From a virus, in the IMG/VR virus record IMGVR_UViG_3300034073_003424, positions 1-35,644 of that record: a stretch of 35,644 nucleotides of DNA; one strand, written 5' to 3'. Position numbers and translations under genes: made by a program. Shown here piece by piece: positions 7,016 to 13,986 of the stretch. The notes under the pieces were generated by a model. The model made no database searches. It saw nothing but the letters and a program-made list of their open reading frames with translations, and had not been told where the DNA came from. Numbering within the stretch: the stretch's first letter is position 1; every line of letters begins with the position of its first letter.

Positions 7016-7633
7016 TTACCTGCTTCCGAACTTCCTCCCAGACCTCAACGCAGAACGGAGAAACACGCCGAACTGCCCCTCCACGTAAGCGCACTGGCCG
7101 TTTAGGTAGATTCTCAATTTTCCGTCCATTCCAACATGAGCATGCCCAATTCTCTCGCTAGACATCACTGACTGAACGGCTTCTTGAACCCTGTCCAGAG
7201 GAAAGATCACGCAGAACTTCGGCCTCACAGAAAGGCCGCCATCGCATGAATACTGACACCTCATATAGTCAAGAGCCTGTGATATCACTGGCCCCAACTT
7301 TACGCCCGATCGCTTCACCTCGACGCCGATCGGGCCGACTGACCAACCGGCAGAAATTAGCGGCTCCTTCGGCCACAAGATGTAGTCGATGCGAACGGTC
7401 GTTGCGCGGCACTCTTGCTTTGGGTGAACAACTTCACCGACGACCTCCTGCTCGACCGACCAGTGATCGTCGATTATGTGCCGCAGGAGTTCAGACTTGG
7501 CGTGGTCTTCTGTTTCATACCCGCCTGTTGTCTCGTTTGCCCGCCATGCGTCCCACGGCGACAGCGTGCTTCGATCTGGGTCCCGAAGAAGACGATACCC
7601 GCAGTTGTCAAAGTCGTTTGCGCTCGCACTCAC
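7016..7633 (-). CDS. PD-(D/E)XK nuclease-like protein, 205 aa
   Basis: The order of residues fits the restriction-endonuclease fold: Glu48 in an N-terminal helix, Asp83 in RIDYIL, Glu105-x-Lys107 in GVEVKRS, and Gln119 in the following helix. The spacing is right, but I recognise no specific family, so activity is inferred. The gene is visibly less GC-rich than its neighbours, with more AT-rich codons, hinting at separate acquisition. Its start overlaps the next stop by ATGA. It could be a homing-type or anti-host nuclease, or an inactive relative. Confidence 0.5.
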   Translation of the reverse strand: MSASANDFDNCGYRLLRDPDRSTLSPWDAWRANETTGGYETEDHAKSELLRHIIDDHWSVEQEVVGEVVHPKQECRATTVRIDYILWPKEPLISAGWSVGPIGVEVKRSGVKLGPVISQALDYMRCQYSCDGGLSVRPKFCVIFPLDRVQEAVQSVMSSERIGHAHVGMDGKLRIYLNGQCAYVEGQFGVFLRSALRSGRKFGSR

Positions 7634-7902
7634 CCCATCACCCTCACCTTCCTCCGCGACTCCCGAACCCTGTCACTCCACGATGCCTGAAACCGCAGGC
7701 ACTCGCGTGTGATCTGCTCCTCGGTCGGATCGCCCAACTGTCGCTCGCCGTCGCCGTACACCGGGCGGTCGCGGACGACGCCGCAGTTCATGCACGACTT
7801 GCACCACGCGGCAAGGCCGTCGGGCTTCGTCGAGTCCTTGTAGAACTTGCGGGCCTCAAGGTGCTTCCTGCATTCGGGGCAGCGTTTGTAGGTGGGGGTC
7901 AT
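7630..7902 (-). CDS. Zinc-ribbon protein with C-terminal W-S motif, 90 aa
   Basis: Residues 8-37 hold two CxxC pairs (Cys8/Cys11 and Cys34/Cys37), separated by FYKDSTKPDGLAAW. That is the zinc-ribbon pattern common in small phage proteins beside HNH genes. The C-terminal part carries the shared motif: Pro59, Glu61, Ile64, Gln72, Trp75-Ser76, Arg80 and Arg83. So the same C-terminal module is attached to HTH domains in three genes and to a zinc ribbon here. Function is unknown; nucleic-acid binding is likely. Confidence 0.7.
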   Translation of the reverse strand: MTPTYKRCPECRKHLEARKFYKDSTKPDGLAAWCKSCMNCGVVRDRPVYGDGERQLGDPTEEQITRECLRFQASWSDRVRESRRKVRVMG

Positions 7903-8153
7903 TTGGAGAACCTCACATACAGCGGCCCGTTCTCGCCCACATACGCACCGAGCGTGTTGAACGACAGGTACTCGTCGGCTTCCTCCGGCGTCATGCCATC
8001 GCGCTCGACCAGCACGTCAACGCACTTGTCGATGTCGTAGACCGCGACGTGCGGGTGGTGGTGGTTCACCGTGTATCCCACGAGGGCCGCCTCGAGGCCG
8101 TCGGCGAGAAGGGCGTCTGGGTTGAGTTCGGCGAGGTTTTCGAGGGTGCTCAC
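7899..8153 (-). CDS. Conserved small phage protein of unknown function, 84 aa
   Basis: The sequence matches a type I recognise from many phages: it starts with LNPDALLADGLEAALVGY, has a middle strand VAVYDIDKCVDVL, and ends DGMTPEEADEYLSFN then AYVGENGP. It has no catalytic residues. Both ends are coupled through four-base overlaps. The family is widespread in tailed phages and of unknown role. Confidence 0.75.
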   Translation of the reverse strand: MSTLENLAELNPDALLADGLEAALVGYTVNHHHPHVAVYDIDKCVDVLVERDGMTPEEADEYLSFNTLGAYVGENGPLYVRFSK

Positions 8154-8887
8154 TCCACCATCCCCCTCACCTGCTCAATCCACTCGGAGAACAGCGACAC
8201 GTCGGTGTGCGCACTCTCTTCGCCCTCGCGGCTGCGGAGTGGTCCGGTGCCGTCGCGCATCGTGAACGAGTGGATGCCGGCGATCCGGGCGTCCGGGCCG
8301 GAGCCGGTGAAGAGCGGGCCGCCGGAGTCCCCCGGGGCGATCCCGAACTCACGGGAACTCGACCGCCTGTTGATCCCGCAGATCAGGAGCGTCCGCTCCC
8401 GCCTTTTGATCGTGTTGGTTCCAGCACGCAGCAGGCCGTCCGATCGGGAGTAGCCTCCCGAAATCGGCCCGGTCGCGCCGTAGCCGGCCAGCGAGCACAC
8501 GGTGCCCTCGTTGTCCGCTTCTGTCGCGTAGCACGGGTAGTGGTCGAGGCCGAAGTCGCCTTTGCACCGCAGGATCGCAAGGTCGTGCCACCCGATGTTC
8601 GCCTCGTCGAACTTCGGGTGGACGAAGACAGTCGTGACCGGGTTGCCGCCGACCGCCACCGTCATGGCCTCGTTCACGACGTGGGCAGCGGTCATTGCCA
8701 GATGCGGGGCGAACACTACGCAGGTGCCGATCGCCAGACGTCCAGACGGCTCGACCACCTCGCACTTTCTGACGTAGGGGGCAAAGGAGGCGCCGTACTT
8801 CACGTACACGGAGTCAGGCACGGAGTCGTCGATCGTGCCGGCGGCTGCGGCCGATGCGAGAGCGGCGAATGCGAGCGTCGATCTCAC
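8150..8887 (-). CDS. Secreted trypsin-like (S1) serine protease, 245 aa
   Basis: The catalytic triad is complete: His69 in MTAAHVV, Asp102 in HDLAIL, and Ser198 in APGDSGGPL. A short signal peptide (RSTLAFAALASAAAAG, cleavage near residue 17) predicts export. The GTG start is chosen because GGAGGG lies 4 bases upstream and the codon overlaps the previous stop as GTGA. Six cysteines suggest an oxidising destination such as the periplasm. Chymotrypsin-type proteases are rare in phage genomes. It may act on envelope proteins, on the virion, or on competing phages; nothing nearby settles this. Confidence 0.88.
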   Translation of the reverse strand: MRSTLAFAALASAAAAGTIDDSVPDSVYVKYGASFAPYVRKCEVVEPSGRLAIGTCVVFAPHLAMTAAHVVNEAMTVAVGGNPVTTVFVHPKFDEANIGWHDLAILRCKGDFGLDHYPCYATEADNEGTVCSLAGYGATGPISGGYSRSDGLLRAGTNTIKRRERTLLICGINRRSSSREFGIAPGDSGGPLFTGSGPDARIAGIHSFTMRDGTGPLRSREGEESAHTDVSLFSEWIEQVRGMVE

Positions 8888-9531
8888 GCTTCCCTCCGCT
8901 CGAACTGGTAGTACATGAGTTCGTCCTCGCCGGCGGTCCATTTCCAGCCGGCGGCCTCGCAGGAGAACTCCCGCGAGAAGACCTCCCACCGCTCGTGCCC
9001 GGCGAGCGGCCTGCCGATGAACGCACCGCCGTCGTGCCAGACGACGCGGTTGTTCGGCTGGCAGGCCAGCCTGCCGCAGTCGAGGGCGATGACGTGCCCG
9101 CACTTGTGCCCGGCGGCCATCTCCGCGTAGCCGGTCTGGTGATCAGGCCCGTGGCACCAGTCGATCGTGAAGAGATACCGACCGCTCTCGGTCGACTTGT
9201 CCTTCATGACGACCGTGCATTTCGCGTTCTTCAGATAGTCGTGCCTGACGACGCTGAAGTACGGCGAGAAGCAGTCCCACAATTGCAGCCAGTCCAGCGG
9301 GTGATCCCGCCGGATCGACTCCGGCACGTCCATCCGCAGGTAGTGGATCGGCACCCTCGCGTGCTGGCTGCCCATCTCGCTCATCACGGAGAACATCAGG
9401 CACCGCCTCGGAATGCTGGTCACGCCGAAGACCTCGACCAACAGGCCGTCTTCGCCAGTTGGCAACGAGTCGTGCAGGAAGCCCGAGTCGAGCCACGCCC
9501 AGAACGGAGGGGTGTCCGCATTCAGATACAT
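8884..9531 (-). CDS. Conserved hypothetical phage protein, 215 aa
   Basis: The chain begins TPPFWAWLDSGFLHD and continues with a mixed alpha/beta pattern containing LQLWDCFSP, GRYLFTIDW and HKCGHVIALDCG. It resembles proteins found in large marine phages, where the function is unknown. Notable are many aromatic residues and the CxxH element of HKCGH. It precedes the protease by a GTGA overlap, so the two are made together. I make no functional assignment. Confidence 0.6.
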   Translation of the reverse strand: MYLNADTPPFWAWLDSGFLHDSLPTGEDGLLVEVFGVTSIPRRCLMFSVMSEMGSQHARVPIHYLRMDVPESIRRDHPLDWLQLWDCFSPYFSVVRHDYLKNAKCTVVMKDKSTESGRYLFTIDWCHGPDHQTGYAEMAAGHKCGHVIALDCGRLACQPNNRVVWHDGGAFIGRPLAGHERWEVFSREFSCEAAGWKWTAGEDELMYYQFERREA

Positions 9532-9749
9532 CGCTGCTTCTTCTCAAGCCAATCGGCCGCCTTGACGAGCCACGCGGCGGTCTGCCGGAGCAGGTCGACG
9601 CGCTCGCTGAAATCGAGGTCGCCTTCACGCGGCGGGATCGTATCGATCCGCAGGTCGACGTATGGCCTCGTGCATTCATCCTCGATGCACTGGAGGCAGA
9701 ACTGATCCTCGTCGACCACGAGGGCTGCGGGTGCCACTTCCTTTGGCAT
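9522..9749 (-). CDS. Hypothetical small protein, 75 aa
   Basis: The start at ATG 9749 has GGAG 8 bases upstream. Residues 16-25 carry a CxxC...C pattern (FCLQCIEDEC), possibly a small metal site. The C-terminal half is helical and amphipathic (ERVDLLRQTAAWLVKAADWL). It overlaps the next gene by 10 bases. No family is recognised. Confidence 0.55.
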   Translation of the reverse strand: MPKEVAPAALVVDEDQFCLQCIEDECTRPYVDLRIDTIPPREGDLDFSERVDLLRQTAAWLVKAADWLEKKQRCI

Positions 9750-9754
9750 GATCG

Positions 9755-9838
9755 TCACTCCATGTATCGCAGGAGGCTCAGGTACGTCGCGGCTCCTGCC
9801 GCCACGAGGATCACGAAGACGTTCGCCCACACGTCCAT
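9755..9838 (-). CDS. Single-pass membrane microprotein, 27 aa
   Basis: The ATG overlaps the CsrA stop as TGATG, and almost the whole product is one hydrophobic helix (VFVILVAAGAATYLSLL), ending in RYME. Translational coupling and the strong TM signal support a real short gene, but its length makes it uncertain. It might anchor in the host membrane or be incidental. No family can be claimed. Confidence 0.4.
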   Translation of the reverse strand: MDVWANVFVILVAAGAATYLSLLRYME

Positions 9839-10014
9839 CACGGCTTCTCCGCGACGGCGGGCTTTGGCGCGACCAACTCCTCGCGGAGGACAGTCGTGTC
9901 CCGCGGGGCGATGACGCCGATGCGGACGCGGCCTTGCTCTACGCCGCGCACCTCGATGACGACGTCCTTGCCGATCAGTATCCGCTCGCCAATTCGTCTG
10001 GTCAGGCACAGCAC
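9838..10014 (-). CDS. csrA: CsrA/RsmA-family RNA-binding regulator, 58 aa
   Basis: CsrA dimers bind GGA motifs in mRNA leaders and block or alter translation. Residues 1-47 match the family closely: LCLTRRIGERILIG, VVIEVRGVEQGRVRIG, then APRD and LREEL, with RNA-contact Leu4 and Arg44 both kept. The GTG start is set by AAGGAG 6 bases upstream; the frame continues upstream without CsrA similarity. The tail is a short Pro/Lys-rich extension. A phage copy could rewire host carbon or surface regulation, or control phage genes, many of which have GGA-containing ribosome sites. Confidence 0.92.
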   Translation of the reverse strand: MLCLTRRIGERILIGKDVVIEVRGVEQGRVRIGVIAPRDTTVLREELVAPKPAVAEKP

Positions 10015-10049
10015 TGGAGGCTCCTTCCTCGGTTGTGTTGGGCAGAAGA

Positions 10050-10532
10050 CTAGCAGGACGCCGGATTCTGTGCAAGCCATGTTTGGCACGCTTCTCTTGC
10101 CGCAGAGTCCTTGTGGTTTTTGGCCGCGTATTCGCAGTATTCCCGCCATCTTGGTTGACCAGCGGCTTCCGCGATCACCATCCCCTGAAACCGGCCGCTT
10201 GAGAACGCGAATGCTTTGTGCTCGCGTGTCGTCTCCTGCTCAGGCTCCGGCTCTTCGCGGGCGTCGATCCACTGCCCGGTCCCGCAGTAGCAGCACTCGA
10301 TACGCCACTGGTCTCGGCACTTGTCCGTCACGTCGTGGCACGCCCCTTGACAGTTCTGGTCAAGGCACACGACGTCGCCGTCGAGCCGTCCCAGAAACGA
10401 GACCGCCCGCCGAACCGTCGGCATGAACGTCACCTTGGCCTCTTCCGGCGCATCCGCCTTTTTGGCCGCGGCCTTTCTGGTCTTCTTCCTCCGCGGCTCG
10501 TCGGTGGGCGAGATGTCGAAAAGCAGGCTCAT
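10050..10532 (-). CDS. Cys-rich protein with DUF3820-like C-terminus, 160 aa
   Basis: A lysine/arginine-rich N-terminus (residues 12-28) precedes two cysteine clusters, VCLDQNCQGAC and ECCYCGTGQW, that probably bind zinc. The last 50 residues read FSSGRFQGMVIAEAAGQPRW and then an alternating helix, like the small DUF3820 module (G-x-Y/F-x-G...W) seen next to exonuclease domains. It overlaps the helicase gene by 4 bases (ATGA). A DNA-metabolism role fits, but activity is not shown. Confidence 0.55.
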   Translation of the reverse strand: MSLLFDISPTDEPRRKKTRKAAAKKADAPEEAKVTFMPTVRRAVSFLGRLDGDVVCLDQNCQGACHDVTDKCRDQWRIECCYCGTGQWIDAREEPEPEQETTREHKAFAFSSGRFQGMVIAEAAGQPRWREYCEYAAKNHKDSAAREACQTWLAQNPASC

Positions 10533-12166
10533 AGTGGCAACCTCATCTTGTAGTCGGCCGCTTGCTCAGTCCCCACGATCAGCCGCCGGCGTGCCCTCGT
10601 GACGCCTACGTACTCGATCCTTCGCTCCTCGTCGTGCTGGCCCGCGTCGATTCCTTGGGCCTCTGCGATCCGCCGGCTGATAGTCGTCGACAGCACGACT
10701 GTGTCGGCCTCCATGCCTTTTGCCGCGTGAATCGTGCCGATCCGTATCGCCGGCTTGCTGGCGAGTTCCGCTCCGTACTTCTTCGCCGCGGTCCTCCACC
10801 GCTCCGCCCCGGTGAAAAGCCCGCCCCATTCGCCCTTTCGCAGCCTGTCAGCGAACTCCGGCTTCATGCCGGCGTCCTCGAGGTCGCCCGGGAGCACGAC
10901 CTCCCAACGTCTGAGCGTTTCCTCACGCTCCCACGTCTTTTTTGTGCCACGGGCCATGTTTTTGCCGTCGTTGCTCGGCATGAGGTCGACCGCCGCCGCG
11001 AAGTCCTCCGGCGAGCAGTGCTCGCCGTGCTCGATCGACCACAAAGCGCCGACGGCCCGGTAGAACTTCGTCTGCTCCTTGGCCTTGAGTTTCGCGAACG
11101 GCAGGCCCGCCTTCGCCAAGGCTTCCGCCCAGATGTCGAGCGTGTAGTTGCAGCGGGCCACGACCAGCGTCTGGTCGGTCGGCGTCAGCGACCGGACGAT
11201 GCTCTCCGCGTACCCACCGCGGACGACCTCGCCCTCGTGGTCGGCTGGAGCGATCCCGCGATCCCAGTAGCCGTTCCGCATCTTCTTCAGGCACGCCTCG
11301 CCCAGTGCCAGCACCGGGGCCGGGCATCTCCACGTCTTCTGCATGACCCGCTCTTTGTCGGCCTTCCAACCCATGAAAAACCGCGAGTCGCTCCCTCCGA
11401 AGCCGAAGATGGACTGCATTGGGTCTCCGCCGAGGTACACCCACTGCACCAGCGGTCCCGAGGCGAGCCGGCGGCAGCATCGATCGACCAGCGCGGATGC
11501 GTCCTGCTGCTCGTCCATGACCCACGCCTTGACGCTCGGAGGCAGTTCGCCCTCCGGGTCCGTCTCCTCCCAGCCATCCGGCGAGAACCTGATCCCACCG
11601 AACCTCGCGAGGAGGTCGGTGAAGTCGAAGCGGTTCTCCAGCCGCTTCGCCATCTCGTACTTCTCGATGTACTGCTTGCAGGTCGAGAACGACGGCACCT
11701 CCTCGCCCATTCGTGCCGACCGCAGGATTGTGTCCTTCAGTGGTTCAAGACGCGACCGGGCCTGCTCCCACACGTTCAGCGCGGCGGCGGCCGACCGCTC
11801 TCCCGTGAACCGCGTGTAGCCGGAGTCGTCGTCGATGATCGACCGCACGTTGACCCCTAAAGCCCCTGCGATCCACTCAGACGACTTGTTCCCGTCGTCC
11901 AGCATCTCCCCCTTCTTCACGCCCAACTGCCTGTAGGCGATGCTGTGGACGGTCCTGAACCACCCGTCCTGCGACAGTGTCTCCGACGGCACGCCCCACG
12001 CGGCGCTGGCCCTGCCGACCGCCTCGGCCCGGGCGGCCCTCGTGAAACTGGTGAACCCGATGGCGAAAGGGCTACCGCCCAAGGCGTTTTTGGCTCCCTC
12101 CATGACCCTCAAAAGTTCCGTCGTCTTTCCCGTGCCTGCCCCGCCTACCAATCTTGCCACCTGCAT
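10529..12166 (-). CDS. UvrD/Rep-like superfamily 1 helicase, 545 aa
   Basis: ATP-driven DNA unwinding is expected. Motifs in order: Walker A GGAGTGKT (8-15), Walker B WVMDEQQD (about 215-222), motif III GGDPMQSIFGF (about 246-256), a W-R-C-P motif IV, motif V GTIHAAKGMEAD, and motif VI EYVGVTRARRR. The start at MQVARL has GGAG 8 bases upstream. A GTG 87 bases further up would add residues with no helicase similarity. Upstream lie Prim-Pol and a hairpin. No polymerase gene is nearby, so this could serve recombination or replication restart. Confidence 0.88.
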   Translation of the reverse strand: MQVARLVGGAGTGKTTELLRVMEGAKNALGGSPFAIGFTSFTRAARAEAVGRASAAWGVPSETLSQDGWFRTVHSIAYRQLGVKKGEMLDDGNKSSEWIAGALGVNVRSIIDDDSGYTRFTGERSAAAALNVWEQARSRLEPLKDTILRSARMGEEVPSFSTCKQYIEKYEMAKRLENRFDFTDLLARFGGIRFSPDGWEETDPEGELPPSVKAWVMDEQQDASALVDRCCRRLASGPLVQWVYLGGDPMQSIFGFGGSDSRFFMGWKADKERVMQKTWRCPAPVLALGEACLKKMRNGYWDRGIAPADHEGEVVRGGYAESIVRSLTPTDQTLVVARCNYTLDIWAEALAKAGLPFAKLKAKEQTKFYRAVGALWSIEHGEHCSPEDFAAAVDLMPSNDGKNMARGTKKTWEREETLRRWEVVLPGDLEDAGMKPEFADRLRKGEWGGLFTGAERWRTAAKKYGAELASKPAIRIGTIHAAKGMEADTVVLSTTISRRIAEAQGIDAGQHDEERRIEYVGVTRARRRLIVGTEQAADYKMRLPL

Positions 12167-12191
12167 GACCACTTCTCCAAAGGGTGTCAGA

Positions 12192-12257
12192 AAACGTGGA
12201 TCACGCAAGTCCTTGCCGACAAACGACTTGCGAAGCAAAAACCACGTTTCCACGTTT
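12192..12257 (-). repeat. Tandem 8-mers and nested hairpin between Prim-Pol and helicase
   Basis: On the plus strand, AAACGTGG (12192-12199) is followed by CGCAAGTC (12204-12211), its complement GACTTGCG (12225-12232), and two adjacent copies of CCACGTTT (12242-12249 and 12250-12257). Either copy can pair with AAACGTGG, so an inner 8-bp stem can sit inside an outer 8-bp stem with two registers. It lies upstream of the chosen helicase start and would be in its transcript. It could be an RNA switch, a protein-binding site or part of an origin. Confidence 0.6.
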
Positions 12258-12260
12258 CCA

Positions 12261-13982
12261 TCAGTTTTTTTCGATTCTCAAAGGGACTTCCTCGTGAATA
12301 GAAAAGGCCGTCTCGCTCTCGGCCCCGAATTCACCTGCCGCCAGACGCTCTAGGACGCGGATGTGCTGGCTTGTGAACCGGACGAACCGGCGGCTGCTGT
12401 CGCCCTCTCCGGCCGATCTGGAGGCCGGCAGGCTCTTCTGGCCGACACCTGCCAGAACCATCTTCTTGATGGTCAGGATGTCGCCGTCCTCGAGTTTCCT
12501 CCGGCCGCGGTCGACCATCTCCCACGCCTTCATCCAGCCAAACCACAACTCCCAGACTCCGTCGCGGCCACGGACCCACGCCGGCATCCCCGTGACGTCC
12601 GGGCTGCCGCTCTCCTCGGCGTCGTCGTCCGGCTTGGGGGTCATCATTAGGACGTCGAGCAGCCAGCCGGCGACCGTCGCGAATCGGCAGTTCTCCGCTG
12701 TAGCCGGCTCTTGGGTGGACTCGTCCATCAGTTTCGCCTTGAGGCCGCGGACGGCCGGCTTCCCCTTCTTCTTCCCCTGCCCGTTCCAGATCGTGAACCA
12801 CTCCTCCGGCACCTCGTCCACGATGACGGTGTGCGTCGATTCGAGGATCGCTTGGGCGACCTTCGCCGCCGACCGGAACACTTCCACGCTGAGTGGCACG
12901 GAGACCTTCACCGTCTTCTGCTCGTCGCCGACCTCCCTGAACACCGGAACCGTGAGCGAGTACCTGACCGGGTCGCCGTGGATCACCTTCAGATGCCACT
13001 GGCCGGGCCACCACTGCTCGCCGTCGTACCGCAGGCCGGTGAACGTGAACGGCAGGTCTTTCTTGGTGTCCTCCGTCGGCTCCTCGGCCCCCTTCTCGAG
13101 CCGCTCCGCCACAGCCTTAGCCTTCTCGGCCTCATCCGCGACGCCTTGAGCGCGCTTCCGCGTCGCCCACTGCAACTCGTGCCGGAAGATGTTCTCGATC
13201 TCTTCCTCGCCCTTCGGCGGATTGCACTTGGTCGTGTTGATCGCCTTGATCAACTCCAAGACATCCTGCTGCTCGACAGGGTCGTGGACGTTGACCATGT
13301 TGATGCACTGTCGCGCCGCAAACCTAACGAGCGAGTGGTGCCGGTCTCCCTCGCCGGCCGGCTTGTAGAGGATCATGTTCGCCGACGGCTGTCGCTCGCC
13401 GCCGTCTTCGCCGGCGTCGTTGACGATCGCGACGAGCAGTTCCTTCGGCAGTTCGGCGACTTCGCAGTCCTCTGGACTCATCCCGTTGACCCACGAGTAA
13501 GACGCACCGCTGGCGTGGGCGCTCGGCGGCATGATCGACTGCGCTCCGCGGGCGCCTCCGCCGATGCGAATCTCGAGGCCGGAGAGTTTGTGGACGGCCT
13601 TCTGCGGCAGCCGGCGGTCCCACTTGAAGAGCCGGTGCGTCGATCGCTTCGACGTGAACGTCGGCGTGTACGCCTTGTCGATCCCGAACCGCTCGGCCGT
13701 CTTCCGGCCCTGCTCGGTGTCGAACTCGATGTCGATGATGCCGCTCTTCTCGCCCAGTTGGACGCCGACGTTGTAGTTCTTCGAGCCGTCGAACCAGTGG
13801 CCCAACTCGTCCTCGTCGATCGTGGCCTTGTGCTGCCATGCGTTCAGCACCGGGTGCTTACCCGGAGTCGCGCACTCCGGGTTCCGGCAGGTGCATTTGT
13901 CACCGTCTGATCCGTGGCACGGCACGACGTACCATCCCCGCGCCGCGTACTGGGCGGCCCACTTGAACTTGGTGTCGCTCAT
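12261..13982 (-). CDS. Bifunctional primase-polymerase (Prim-Pol), 573 aa
   Basis: Prim-Pol enzymes make primers and extend DNA in phages and plasmids. Residues 1-170 form the domain: zinc-loop cysteines at 22, 30, 32 and 37, the catalytic GIIDIEFD (Asp84 and Glu86), His116 in KRSTHR, and SAHASG.SYSW near 144-154. Residues about 190-260 resemble a primase C-terminal helical module. The remaining ~300 residues show no helicase motif. AAAGGAG 7 bases before the ATG fixes the start. Helicases are encoded separately on both sides. Confidence 0.85.
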   Translation of the reverse strand: MSDTKFKWAAQYAARGWYVVPCHGSDGDKCTCRNPECATPGKHPVLNAWQHKATIDEDELGHWFDGSKNYNVGVQLGEKSGIIDIEFDTEQGRKTAERFGIDKAYTPTFTSKRSTHRLFKWDRRLPQKAVHKLSGLEIRIGGGARGAQSIMPPSAHASGASYSWVNGMSPEDCEVAELPKELLVAIVNDAGEDGGERQPSANMILYKPAGEGDRHHSLVRFAARQCINMVNVHDPVEQQDVLELIKAINTTKCNPPKGEEEIENIFRHELQWATRKRAQGVADEAEKAKAVAERLEKGAEEPTEDTKKDLPFTFTGLRYDGEQWWPGQWHLKVIHGDPVRYSLTVPVFREVGDEQKTVKVSVPLSVEVFRSAAKVAQAILESTHTVIVDEVPEEWFTIWNGQGKKKGKPAVRGLKAKLMDESTQEPATAENCRFATVAGWLLDVLMMTPKPDDDAEESGSPDVTGMPAWVRGRDGVWELWFGWMKAWEMVDRGRRKLEDGDILTIKKMVLAGVGQKSLPASRSAGEGDSSRRFVRFTSQHIRVLERLAAGEFGAESETAFSIHEEVPLRIEKN

Positions 13983-13986
13983 CAAA

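Noticed and set aside
10562-11860. Long plus-strand open frame (432 codons) opposite the UvrD-like helicase
   Set aside because: It is arginine/alanine/leucine-rich antisense shadow typical of GC-rich DNA, with no motif. The minus frame has all helicase motifs.
12167-12253. 29-residue N-terminal extension of the helicase from a GTG
   Set aside because: No ribosome site precedes it and it would lie across the hairpin repeats; the ATG at 12166 has GGAG at good spacing and begins just before Walker A.
12711-13910. Long plus-strand open frame (399 codons) opposite Prim-Pol
   Set aside because: The minus frame has clear Prim-Pol motifs and a ribosome site; the plus frame is low-complexity shadow.
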